Assembly: GCA_003344405.1 (NCBI GenBank)
Contig: NOWV01000001.1
Coordinates: 434,001 to 498,000 of the forward strand
Source: Trichoplax sp. H2
Lineage: Eukaryota; Placozoa; Uniplacotomia; Trichoplacea
Reading direction: 5' to 3'
Length of the DNA: 64,000 bases
The notes beneath the pieces are model-generated. The model saw only the letters and a list, made by a program, of their open reading frames with translations, was not told where the DNA came from and made no database searches. Both the position numbers and the translations under genes were made by a program. This document shows positions 23,158-36,588 of this stretch, piece by piece. How positions within the stretch are numbered: position 1 is the first letter of the stretch; each line of letters opens with the position of its first letter.

Positions 23158-23951
23158 GATATTGAGTAGTTAGAGAATGAATGGATGATAATCAATAGGT
23201 ACATACGAGTACAGAAGCATCATTTCAATCGATTAAATTGACTTTCTTCTTCTTTACAGTCGAGTTATCAAATCGCGATACTGTATCAGCTTTGATGGTG
23301 GAAGAGATTGATTAGGTGTCAAATCAGATGTTAGCTTGTACAGTAAGTAGCAATGTATCGCATGGACTATTTATAGTCAGTAGCTGTATGATTCTTTCTA
23401 GACCAATAGATTCAAATTTATTTCCATATTGACTTTCTACATTACACTTTCATTCATATTTAGTCATCTATGGTAGCTCATGTATTGCCAGTACATTGAA
23501 TAATATCTATAAATATTCCAGTTATACAACGTGCATTCAGATTTGTCATATATGGTAGTCTACATGCTGCTAGCTCGTTGAGTACGTGTTAATAAAATAC
23601 TGTGTTCAAGTTACTACGTATTTATGTTGTCATACACATACTTACAGTAGATTGCTGACACACTTGGCACCGGTGAACATTCCAAGCTATATGCTGTATA
23701 CTCATACTATTCATCCGTAGTAGCTCATACATGCCAGCATATTGAGTAGCTGAAAATATTCACTGTATTGTATGCTCGTATGTCCTACACACTGTACATC
23801 CAATTATATAATATCTACGTAATGGCATAGAAATAAAAGGAAATATTACTAAATCAAGGTAGATATTGATTTGAGTAAGCCAACTGTTTTGTACTTACTC
23901 TATATTTTACTCTTCATCATTCACAGCTGGAACTTTGACAACTAGAATATC
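23158..23951. other. 5' region of the zDHHC gene with degenerate repeats
   Basis: No exon is seen. Between about 23455 and 23790 a diverged unit of roughly 110 bp recurs, with landmarks GGTAGCTCATGTATTGCC, ATTGAATAATATCT and AAATATTCCAGT. The promoter of the palmitoyltransferase should lie here, but no clear core element was identified. Confidence 0.4.
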
Positions 23952-26900
23952 ATGGATGATATTCACAAATGGCGATTTAATAGCGAGAGGACCGGGATAA
24001 CATGGCTAATACTAGATTTGCTCGCTTGGACTTTATCTTTCTACACGTGTTTTCATTTAATATTGTTGACTTTTTATGCGCACAGAAGTTTTGTCATCTT
24101 TGGTAGGTACAATTATGTGCTCGTAGTGCAATGGTTCATAAGCAATCGCTTTTTAATGTTCTAGCGAATCTTATGCGCTGTTATTCATCAATAAGAAAAT
24201 ACGTTATATTAGCATTCAATTTTAATGATTGTTTAGTAGATTTTACTACATTTATAGGTGTATTTCTATATTATTATGCTAACGTTAAAAATGACGATAA
24301 CAATATAAACTTGGATATTTATATGGATCGCTAGTGTAGGCTAGCGGTATTGCTAGATTGTTATAAGTTGTATCGTTACATCTACCTAATGCCTATCATG
24401 TACAATCTTTTACGACCTGGGTTAATTTGATCGATTCAATTTGTAATTCTTCAATATCTTCCTAAGTAGAATATGAGCTACAGTAGATTACATTATTACT
24501 ATCATTATTCCTTCAACATTTTGTCACATTGACCCCATTGTCCGACTAGTGTGCTAATTTTTCTACGTATTGCGCTTCAAAAATGACATTATGTAAATAG
24601 TTATATACGTATTATTTTATCTACGATCCATTACAGTTTGCATGCTTTGTACTGTGTGCATGACAGCTTTCAGACATACAGGTATAAACTTCTAAGTATA
24701 CATCTGATTCAATTGCACGACTGTTGATGTATACGACATTCGTTAGCTGCATCTATCACTTTTATAAGATAATGCTACATTACTTATAGAACGTCTAGTA
24801 GTGATGTTGGTAAGTATAGACTTATTGTACTAATTGTTACTCTCCTGTTTATACTCCGGTCTGTAGGATATGCCTTAGTTATGCTTTTATTGTTATTATC
24901 GTTGATACATGTCTCACTGTCGGATCCGGGCTGTCTACCACCGCCAACTACTGATGAAATTGCGGCTGACCCAAGTAAGCTAATATACCAGTAATACATT
25001 GATATCGCAGCATAGTAACAAATAGTGTTTATGTCCTGTATTCCCAATAATATCATTTCATTGTAATTCTGGTGTTGTACAGTATGTGGATAAGGGCTTT
25101 ATCATCATAGTATAAAAACCGTTACCAAGCGCCAAGTGTATACTGACCAATCAAACGTATTTACAACACAATACAGCCTATTAGATATCATTTCCTCAAT
25201 AATTAACTTTCGTTAGTAAGAATATTTCTCGAGCATGAAGGGACTATAACAGGCTAATTATATGTATACTGTTATAACTGTTAAGCTGTTAAAATTACTC
25301 TTACGAGCTACACTTTTATCTACCTGCGCCCAGAGACGTTAGCATTCGATTACTGCCAGTTGTGCAAGGTGAGAAAACCGCTAAGGAGTCATCACTGCAG
25401 GGCGTGTAAGCGTTGCTTTCGTAAGCTGGATCATCATTGCAAATTGTAAGTCAGCATGCTAATGAACGTCAAACTTAAGACATTTAGTGCTATGTTAAAA
25501 TCTATTGTTATTATTGGATTGTAAAAATTCTTTCTTACTTGTATCTATGTATGCAATTCTAAACATGACCATTTTATACATTATAATAAATATTCCATTC
25601 AAAGTATCAATAACTGCATTGGAGAAGACAATCAGGGCTTTTTTATAACTTTCTTGGTTTATTGTATTGTCGCTTCTGCTATAAGCGGTGCAATATGCGT
25701 ATGCAGGTTATATTATATAGATCCGAATCAATGCACCAATTGTGGCTATATGGTAAGTAAATCAAATATCACTTATGATTCATAGTAACTTGGAATAGTG
25801 TACGTTAAATATATACATACTAAGAACGAAAGGATTCTATCCGTGATATAACATGCATAAATTATTCCGTTTAACTCGTTACGGAATAATTCTCATTTTT
25901 CTTGTCGATAGTCGAAGAATAACTGGATTGTTTATCTCGTTACCGCCCTATCGGGAGCAGTTTGGCTATTTACCAGCATGTTATTACTCAATCAAACATT
26001 TAATCTGATGTTGGTAGGTTTTTACGTAGTAGTTTTATCATCACTTCAGCTGTTAAGATATATAAAAGTAGGTAAGATAATGAAATTAATGTTAGTTATT
26101 AGTCAGTAAAAATTTGAATTTCAGTTTGCTTCGATACTATACATGATGTATGAACACCATCTGTAATGATGACAAGATCTATTCTTTATTTATTACCTTA
26201 TTAGATGATTTAAATGTATTACAGTACCACTTTAATCTTAGTCGACGTGTATGCGTATAACGAACTTTTTTACATATTTATAACACTTTATTATATTTGT
26301 TCTCGCTATTTGTTAAATTCCATTGTTAAATCTGTAGTTTGCTAATTTATTATGACACATCTTAACGTTCGATTTAGTCTGCCGTTAAACATCCTGATTT
26401 AATAGTAATTATATAATTGTTGATTATTACTTGAAAATTTTTATATCTAATAATGAGTTTGTCATATAAATATAAAATGATATAAAACGGATTATTATTG
26501 CAATATTCCACATACGATACATTGTATTTACAGTATATATCGTACGCATCTTTTATTAGTAGTAAATTGTACTGGATACTTTGTATTCATCTTGTAGCCT
26601 TCAATTTCATTTCTTGTGTCCAATTTTTTCCATTTCTTGACGCCTCTTACTGTACTTGTTATATTATGAGATATTTTTCTAGACATACTTTATTCTAGAA
26701 ATAGTTCGGCATTTAAAAATTTCAATTTTCGTTCAACTACTATTGTTTATTAAACATCTGTCACCTCTTCATGACTTTTTCCTAATTGTTTATTTAATCT
26801 ATATATAAGAACAAGACTACAGCAGAAAGGATTAAAGCTCGCCGAGCGGGCAAAGGAGGCCACAACAATTATTATTCCTCCAGGTACTCTTATTAATAAT

Positions 26901-29900
26901 GACAGTATTGTCGCATCTATTTATGGTATCAGTTTATTGATTTTTAATATTGTGTGCTGTGCATTTCCTATATGGAATAACTGTGGTATCAAACTCTGTA
27001 TCTCATTACGATACTAGAACGAGGGTATAATTGAAAGAAATTGCAATTTTATGATTTGTTATCCATTTCCCAGACTGACAAATTATATAATGTTTTTTTG
27101 TTGATTTTACTGATGATGGTATCAAATATTATGAAAACTTTGGACGAGTAACTTTAACAGCAGCTATGAGCCGATAATTGCAGACCTTACAGATATTTCT
27201 ATCACAATTGATGGCAATTCTGATATAGCTACATTTTGATTATCTTACATAAGGAGAAATGTAGCAGCATTTAATCAACAATATCATTGTTCATGGCTAG
27301 ATAATCTTAGCAAAAAGTAGCGAATATGGTACATCTTACAGATTGTAAAACTCTCGATAAGATGAAGTATATTCATCTCTAATTAGGTCTAATAATCAGA
27401 TTTTGGTATCGAGACAGACTATAACTAGACTATGGAGATCGCAAGTCGTCTGACTTTTGACTTGACCTAATATCGTATATCTTAGCAAATTGGTTTATTA
27501 ATAACGTGGCTTATTGACATTAATTGAGGGATTAATATGTAGCGGTTGACAAAGTTGAGACGTGTGCCGTCAATGTGAAAAAACAAGGAAGCTGTTATTA
27601 ATTATTTGCACTGCAGTATAATGATATCATGATGATGTTGATTATGAGACATTAGTAGTACCTGGGATCCTGAAAAGACGTATTATTGGAGGCTTTCACG
27701 TCTTTTCGAGTAAAAATTAAAAAATTATCGTGAATGGGAAGTGATGAACCAATACTCTTATATAAGCTTATACAGTATTATATACTGGTATTTGATATAC
27801 ATGTTGACAGATAGTTACACAGTGAATGAAGTATTACTAGTTTCTTTAATAAGTGATCTGTAAATTAATGATCAAGATTGACTAGATCTATAAAAATCTA
27901 TTGTTATGATCGTTATAGTACAATACGTAGCTTTTACAAAGTAATCATTTAAATGACGATTTTATACGGTATATTTTTTTTATTTTTACCGACTAAATAT
28001 CATTATCTTAGGTTCTCTCGAATCACGAAGACTACATTATTAACAGTGTTATTACTTACGGTTGCGTAATGAAATAAAAGAAAAATTATGACAAAACTTT
28101 TGAAGTAAACAGTCTGATTCACAGTAGACTATACTATCTTTGATATCAGTTTAATAAACAATAAGAAATAATGCAAGTATCAGTCAATATATACCACATA
28201 TGCACTCGTATGAAAACATTACCGGTATCGCCTGACCATGCTTATATAACAATCATAATTACATACGACAGAATTAATCATTCCGTTGTTACCGTGCGTT
28301 TTAATGAACATTTTAACGGTAGGTGATATTGGTGTGCATTAGCAGGAGTATGATATGCAATAATTGCGGGTTATGATAAGCAATGTCTTGCTATGGTATT
28401 CTTTCTGTTCTTTTTCAATTACTAATACGTCTACTTATGAAACTTTTGGAGGTATTAGCAAGGAGGCGCTAGGTGTATTAATACGGTATATGATACGATA
28501 TCGTAATGATAGAAGATTGTAGTAGGCAATATCAGACTAGAGATACAGTTAAATGGGAGTTTATTTATTATATTTAGTATATGAGCGTTTGCCATCCTGT
28601 ATATTATTCATACCAAAGTTATATTAATGAATTAGCAAGATAATACCAACAGTTGGGATAGCGGCTATATCCAAGCAAACATGCTGTATGCGTATAAGGA
28701 CAAATTATATCCGAGTAGTCTGCAGCTTGCCCTGTTAGGTAAACATTTAAATCCAATTTTTAATTCGATGTACAAATATTATGCCAGCTACAGACTATAC
28801 GGATTTATTTATTTCTTATTTGCTCTTGCGATATATTAGAATATAATCATTTTACGTATTTGGCAAATGTCAAGGTTGGATGTCGAGAATGTTTAGTCTT
28901 TGTTTATTTAAATGATCAGAAATATCCCCAAATTGGGATATATTTGCTTAGTGGAAACAATAACCTCAGAATTAATATTTCTATCTCATGAAATAATTAT
29001 ATATAGTTCTAACGTAACCCACATCAGCTGTCATCAATGTGATAACGTAATGTCTAGAAATCTCTTCTTATTTACTTTTCTGATATTCTCATGTCAACAT
29101 AACATGAAATTAATAAAATGTTGTCGTTATTTCGTGTATAGTACATAGTACGTGGAAATAGTAATGTATATGTATTTGTTCTGTAATATGCTGTATATTA
29201 TGTAATAGCTTGAAGAAAAAAATCGACAATAATAACTGTGAATTTCCATGATCGCGAGAAAACAAACAAATATACATGATGAAAGATAAATAGTATATCG
29301 TATTATGGAGCCAGTAGTCTCTATTTATACCTGATAAGTATTTATTCATCATCCAGATTCTTTATTTAGTTATAATAATTGATGGATATTACCTACTATG
29401 CAGTGAGGTATAATTCCTAAGGGTAAATGTTATAGTTTATGTTTATTCGACTTGGTATTGGCTATTTTTTAATTCAACGAATTCATGGTATTTTTCAACA
29501 TGATATGATGATAGCTTACTATTCGTGAATAACATCTTGAATATTTAGTCTTTATACTTATTAATTTGCTGAATTTCCTTCTTCCACTTCGTTGAATCTT
29601 TTCTTGGAAATAGACCGGTTTAGATTACTGTTGCTAGTCTAGCCACGTATCTATGTGTGATTACAATTATAGGATGGCATAACTGAATATGACATATAGT
29701 GCGAGTATGATGTATTATACAGTTGCACATCAGATATAATTTTAGTTGAATGGGATAAAATTAATTATTTAGACGGCTATGTACTCATAAATTATTACCT
29801 AGTGAAGTTGGACAGGAGCTGTATAATTATAAGCATTTAACGTTAAAGGGTTAATAAATAAAACTGCTCGATATAACCGCTAAATATTATTTGGATTTAA

Positions 29901-32900
29901 GATAACATTGTTGATCAACAACATAATCTACCAGATCTAATTTCGTCAAGTATATGCTATGGGGTATTCTGCAAGCTGGCAATTATAAATCTGGTACAAC
30001 AGCATTAAGTGATTAAGCTGAGATCTTTTAAAGTATGACTATTTTCATAATACAGATACTATAACTTAACGCGTGGTTAGGAGATCACGACTTACAGAAT
30101 AGAGTATAACACTGTATTATGACTTGATTATATATTATCGCATTCTGGATATTCTGCAGAAGCAATTTTGATGTCTCTTCATCTTAAAGGGCAATTGTTG
30201 TTGGATTTAAGGCAACATCGTTGATAAATAACTTTATCTGCGCATATATTATTATCAGGTGTATCCCATCTACTTTTTATGGGCTTGTAATTATCTTCAT
30301 CCATCTCATAGCTGCATAAATTAAGATAATTAAACTGACATAAATTAAGAGTAAGAATGGAAGTCTTATAGAATTAACGTTATTGCGCTCTGCACATTTC
30401 TGTTGAAATAGCTTTGATGTCTCCTCGTATTGAAGGCAATTGAATCCCAATAGGCCGTAGACAATGTTTGTGTACGTTGTATACGGTGTTTGTTGACTTA
30501 TTTTTTTTACAACAATCCATCTTGTTTATTGTAGTACCGTTCACTAAGGCTGACAGCTAGATTAAACAGGATCACAGCGTAATCACTCGTCAGTCTCTTA
30601 ATTATAATTTATATTAATTATCAATATTAATATGAATGTTGACGTTCACACTTGATAGTCTAGCTAGCGTCTAGAATGCACTTGCCTTTATAAGGCGCTA
30701 CATCGGATTGTAGCAACTTACGGCTTTTCCTTGGGCAATTCTGCAAATATTTAAAGAAATTGGCATCCTTTTTGTTTTATAATTTTACCACTGCCCTATT
30801 CAAATGCTATTGGTGACTGTAATCATGGCATTATAAAAAAAGGAAAGAGCAGATCCCATGGGGTATATTATTGCGCTAATATTTTATTCCTTTGTGATTT
30901 AATTGCTATCGCTATTTCCGACAGATATCCTACCCATACAAAGATAATATATTACATTGTAAAGATTTTTGCACAAAGACATAGCACTTCCTCTTTACAT
31001 TGATAGAAACTAGAAATCTAATAATATAGACGTAAAACTCATGAATTATTTTCAAGCAATAAAATGTCAAGCAGGATTGTCCTATTCAATATGTGCACTG
31101 CGTCTTATTATTTTTACTTTTATAATTCCCTTGGATATGATTTTGACTCTCAGTACCTCAAATTGACAATTATTCCATCATGCAATACTGCACAGAAGCA
31201 ATATCCTCTTAATGTCTAGAAATACAATATGGAACATCAGAAATTCTGTAGTACATTTACATAAGCTTCAAATCATTCTAAAGGATTACTTATCAATGGC
31301 ACAAACGTTAAAATCATGATACCGGGCGATGTGTTATGAACAACACTTACTTGTATACTTATGTATATATCACTTTTATTTGAAGCGTGATAATTTAATC
31401 TACATACAGTGTTTTCATCATTATATGCCTTGGTGCTTTGCTAGTGTACAAGAATAGTTACTAAAATTTATACGGTACTATTTTTATTTAATTATTTATA
31501 GCTGTTAGGGTTATTACGTATTGGAGGTTACCAGGTCATTAGGTTTGTGAAAGCATAACAATAATATGACCGTTATAGGGGTGTGATAGCTAGCAGATGC
31601 AACCTTTCTGACATTCTACCTTCTCTGCATGGAGTAGCTATAATATAATTACCAATTATTTAAAAATTAATTGTATTAATTATCATTATGTGTTATTAAG
31701 CTCTTCGTATAGTACCATTAATCTAGTCTAAACAGTGTCCAGTACTGATGCAGACGTAAATATGGCTCTCTATTTTTCGCACTAATTTCATAATAGTTAC
31801 CATTTTACGTAAGATGGCTAAAATTTAATAGTCAGTCACAGACTTATTGATTTTCACTGTTAATATTGAAATTGAAATTAATTGCAATCACACCTACATT
31901 GAATTAATACCGAAAAATGTAGGATACTGTAATGTCTACACCCTAATAGTATTCCAGACAGCACCGTATTGTAAAACGCCGACAATTTGCAATGTGTAAA
32001 ATAGATTTTAATTTTTTTAATTTCTTCAACAAACACAATCTTAATTAACGATTAGATTACCCTATAGGGAAAATTAAAGCTATTGTTAATGAAAAACTTT
32101 CGATATATTTTTAGCATTGTTTGTAAAATTTCAATTTTTTTTGACAGCTTGTTTCAGTAACAAGAGAAAGTTTTTTTAACTTATTACAGTATTATCGTTA
32201 TCAAGTATATAGCCTCTCACTATATTTTTATAATAGCTAGAATCTCATAATATGAGATGAATAAGCCACCGAACAGTATTATTAAATAATATGATTTGCG
32301 CCTTTCATTATGCATTCGTATTTTGTATTAAAGAGCATTTCACTGGTGCAGACAAATTAAACAAACTACGAGAAAAATTTCAATCATGATTTTTGACCGA
32401 CAATGATAATTTTCCAACATCATTTTTATGTTATTGAAGTTCTAATTACGTGTTGTTATATGATTATGTTTTTCATTGAAAATTTGTAAAAAACTAGTAT
32501 AATCTAGTGTAAGAGATTTCAACGTGAGTTAAAATAGGTCTAGAGAATGGTATTTCTTGAGTATGGTATAAGAATAAACAGTGACTTGAAATATCTTTAA
32601 CGAATATCTCCTAAGATCTGTTGGTAAATAGGATAAGTTTTGGAATACTACGATGAGCGCCGCACTGTCTGTTTTACAGGGTCTTAAAACTATATTGTAA
32701 TCCGACATCAGGACACTATTGTAGTGCTAATATTTGCTATTATATCACGTAAGTCCGTTGGAATTTTTATAACTTATTTTCTAATGATAATACGAGGAAT
32801 AATACGTGGGATTCTATGAGAAGTAATAATTGCTTCTATCCGTCAATTTTTATTCTGCTTAAAGGCAATATAAGATCGTCATATTTTGTATCATTATATG

Positions 32901-35900
32901 CTGATTTTACGTTGAACTTTTAGCCGTGATATTTTCTCAGTGAGTGCGGGATCAGTAATACCAAATCACAATTATTCCTATCATGCAGTATGTAGTGATT
33001 GATATTGCTCACTGCACCACCTTTTCTTCTACAGTTTGCATAATAATTCAGTTTGTATGGTAAGAATTAAAATGGGCTTAGGTAGTATGTCATATTCTTA
33101 AGTCTTTTAGACATTGCAAATGATATATTAGAGCAGAAAAACAAATTTTAAATAAAGGATAAGCTGATGTACTCGACAGAAAATGCGGTTATCACGAACT
33201 CAAATCTTTCATTACTACCGTATGCGTACTAGAAAATGGACGATTAATCTGCAATTAATATTACTGTAATTATGCGCATAATTTACCTTCGATAATATCT
33301 TGTCTATTTATCATGGATATTATGTTGTGTTATGGGTATTTTCGTTTTTATTACAAAAATCTACAATTTTTTGGCTAGCCAACTTGATGACATTGGATAG
33401 ATGATGAAATCTTAACAGGAAAAAAAATTGGATACTGACTGCTTTGTATAGAGAAAGTTTAGTATAATATATCAATGTGTATCAACATATTGTATAATTA
33501 TGGAATTTATAATCTAATTTGCTTTTGGGCTAAATTCCGGTGGTTCTGATGAATTTGATAGCAGTAGTAATAAGTCTACACCCTTTTGTGCACCTGTAAT
33601 GGGCTAGATTTGAAATGGAAAGACCATAACATCGTTATGTATAATCAATTTTGGATATTGTAGCCTGAGAGTAATCATTTTTGTTTGTATATTGACCGGC
33701 ACTTAAAATGTTAGCCATCTGAACTCTCTGCAAGCTGCGGCGGGTAAACATGGAAGTTGGATGTGAAAACGTCTTTTGTTTTAATCATGTACACTAAGAA
33801 TTTGCTACGTCGTCGAGTGGGCAATGACCGTAATAATTATTATGATAATAATTACGGCATTGATCGGCGTACCCAGACAGATTGGCGCCGCCAATCCTAT
33901 CGTTTGTCCAATGATTAACTATTTTGCTAATAATTATACTGTACTAGCCGTTAAGCCGATAATACCCAAATTAATAATGAAATTAACAAACAACTGCCTG
34001 AATTCACTTATTTAAGTGTGTAGTCAGATGTCTTCAAGTTTAGTTGTTGCTACTTTAGCTGCAATACGCATAAATGATAGAATAATCGTAGTTTTGGTTA
34101 GGATTTCGCTAATCTTGGCACTGGTCATTTCTTGAGAATTATATATTTATTTCTCCTACATTCTACTCCAGCCAGAAGTGTGATAGTGGCATCAACATTC
34201 ATCGGGTAGGTGATGCTTTACATCGATTCAATTTGTCAGCTAAGAGGAGTTTGTTCGCAGCTAATCCATTTTATTCATTAATATTTACGGTAGAGTACTT
34301 AATAGCATATGACAGCAAAAAAATTGTACACAATAAAAAATTAATGCTAATACTTTAATACTCTCGAACTGCAGTTGTCATCAAATGTTGCATAATTACC
34401 TGCTGTGTATTAGTAGGGTAGCTTTACTTCGTCTTCAACACGATATTCATTCAATTTTATGATAGCTGTATCGAATTGATACATATGTTGCACACTGTAG
34501 GATACCTTTTGCTACGAAACATGTGCAAATGTAGCGCAATCAATATTCGATTGCATTACATAAAATATACAATCTACTGCATTCATACATGTCGGCATTA
34601 TATCGTAACATTTAAAGCACTAAGTGAACGCATGAACCGTTAATAATTTGTACTACTATTTTTAATGGTATTTGGAGAAGTAATACTGGCATATTTTAAT
34701 AGATGTACCTGTATAAATTTAAACATATACCAAAAAATATTTTTTTATTATTTTTTAGTGATCTGAAATTAAAAATTTGAATTACCAGAATCAAGATCCT
34801 AACTGGCTTGTTCATATCTAGATATTCTATATAACATACAAACATTCATATACGCTCACATAGACATCTCGTGTAAAATATCCCGACAGAGAATTGTTTG
34901 TAAAATCCAGTTAAAATAGATTTTATTCCTCCAATCTATTGGAATTTAAACGAATGGTTAATAGTAGTAATTATCACAATTATTTAGCATCACGCTGCGA
35001 GTTAACTGACAATATGAAAGTTTCCTTCCCTTCGCCAGCTACAACAGAGAAAGCTAATGCGACAGTGATGACTAATATTGAGTCAAGGGATAATGATATC
35101 GCTGATAGCCATTGCAATAACATCCATCATGACGACGTTGATAATATTACTCGTCCAAATCATCCATACAAAGTATTGATCGCGAAAGCTATCTTAAGTA
35201 ATTGCGATAGGAAATTAGTTTTAGCTGATATTATAGACTACATCGCTAAAAATTATCCTTATTATAAAGTAGAAGATAGCAGTTGGAAAAATAGCATTCG
35301 CCATAGTTTATCACTCAACGATTGCTTTATTAAAGTTGGTCGCAGTAATCGAGGCAAAAGCAATTACTGGTCTATTCACCCATTGGTCTTTAAAGATTTT
35401 GAGGAAGGCAATTTCCATAAACGACATCCGAAACAGAGACTATCACAAAAATCGAGAAATTTTTTAGAAGCTCACTATAAGACTGGTGATAGAATGATAA
35501 ATGTTTCTCCTCGGCGTATGCACAATAACCCTCTCTGCTCAACACCGCCATTTGTTACCGCTAATCCAATTCCACCTAATCGTACCGGCATAAATGCTTC
35601 TTCGACGGGCTATCAATTCTTACCTAACATGGAAAACATTTGCAATAATTATCCAGCCTATCAGTTACCTACACCTTTAAACCATTTCGCTGTTAATAAC
35701 TTTGTCCACGGTGAACGAGATAACTTATACGTTACCAATTCCAATTACCGTCATCATCACAACCAACCTTTATTAAAGGTTGGCAATGAAGGGTTTCTAC
35801 GGGATTGCCAGATGCCCACAGCCAATATGATGACTTCGTCGGTTACGCCATCTTGTTATAACTACTGCTACTCCAATAGTGCTTATCCTCAGTACCATGT

Positions 35901-36588
35901 TGCTTAATTTACGACAATACTTGATCTCTATTTTGCCATACATATTATCAACTTAAAGTGACTTGATTATAAATTGATTCGATATATGTACTCAGAACTT
36001 TATTTCTAACAGCAACCTCTATAATTTTATCACCAGTATGATGTAATATCTCAAGAAATATGTATTTTTAGATTGCGTGTATGATAATTACAAAAAAAAA
36101 TAGATTTATTTATGGTTGTCAATTTGGATGAAGTTGTCAATTAAAGGATTATTGCCTATTTTAATGTTGCGTGAGATTGATTGATTTCTTTTCAATGGTT
36201 TTTTCTCTCTACTTTCCTTGCTCATTTATTTTTAGATATTGTAATGGTGTTAACCTATATTGATTTAATACTACGATATGCGTATTGCGTTTAATATCTA
36301 TTTCTGTTTTATCATTACGATACACTCTTTATAGTTTAACAAAATCCATGTCAGAGTTCATCAGTATATTGCTATAAATTTGATCTTATATTCCTTTATT
36401 CTTTCAGAGTAGCTCGTCCTATTTGTGATATCCTTCACGATACTTTCGGAGACGGATATTTTATCTGGTGGCTTGTGCCATTGCGACGTCGAATTGCTAA
36501 AGTAGAGCTATATTATAGCGATGATTTGTATCAACAAGAAAATGATAGTACTAGTGATTTAAATGAGAAAGATAAAAATGTTCATTAA
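23952..36588 (+). CDS. zDHHC-type protein S-acyltransferase (palmitoyltransferase)
   Basis: Seven exons with agreeing phases: 23952-24102, 24867-24974, 25334-25445, 25605-25752, 25912-26013, 26810-26883, 36408-36588, giving 291 residues. It is a membrane enzyme that transfers fatty acyl groups to protein cysteines. Two transmembrane segments (about 16-38 and 50-67) precede SDPG, the Cys-rich domain (about 94-128: [24 protein letters not shown] at 119-122, NNCIG), two more membrane segments, the TTxE motif ([13 protein letters not shown]) and a PaCCT-like end (FGDG, WWLVPL). DHHC is followed by KF rather than the usual [12 protein letters not shown] recalls the ZDHHC13/17 branch, but no ankyrin repeats are present. 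The last intron is 9.5 kb and contains a forkhead gene. Exon 5 could read on to a donor at 26071, but that phase does not fit the next exon. Confidence 0.83.
26884..34953. other. large last intron of zDHHC gene, upstream of forkhead
   Basis: An AT-rich stretch of about 8 kb with no exon I can support on either strand. Short hydrophobic frames (for example 28912-29148 and 33824-34015) look like composition artefacts. The part close to 34953 probably holds the promoter of the nested forkhead gene, but no clear core element was seen. Confidence 0.45.
34954..35907 (+). CDS. forkhead transcription factor, FoxQ2-like
   Basis: An intronless frame of 317 residues from ATG 34954; a longer frame would start at a TTG and is less likely. 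The forkhead (winged-helix) DNA-binding domain spans about residues 67-165, with helix 3 sequence [20 protein letters not shown]. It is followed by [15 protein letters not shown] and a basic end (FHKRHPKQR). GRS...NYW.IHP after the recognition helix is typical of FoxQ2, so I assign it there with moderate confidence. The start of the domain is unusual: [14 protein letters not shown] replaces the near-universal KPPYSYIALI. The N-terminus (1-66) is acidic and His/Asn-rich. The C-terminus is rich in Asn, Pro, Tyr and His. The gene lies on the same strand within the last intron of the zDHHC gene. Confidence 0.93.
   Translation: MVNSSNYHNYLASRCELTDNMKVSFPSPATTEKANATVMTNIESRDNDIADSHCNNIHHDDVDNITRPNHPYKVLIAKAILSNCDRKLVLADIIDYIAKNYPYYKVEDSSWKNSIRHSLSLNDCFIKVGRSNRGKSNYWSIHPLVFKDFEEGNFHKRHPKQRLSQKSRNFLEAHYKTGDRMINVSPRRMHNNPLCSTPPFVTANPIPPNRTGINASSTGYQFLPNMENICNNYPAYQLPTPLNHFAVNNFVHGERDNLYVTNSNYRHHHNQPLLKVGNEGFLRDCQMPTANMMTSSVTPSCYNYCYSNSAYPQYHVA

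Noticed and set aside
26014-26071. In-frame extension of zDHHC exon 5 to a later donor (GTAAGA)
   Set aside because: It would leave phase 1, which does not fit the TTxE exon at 26810. The donor at 26013 keeps phase.
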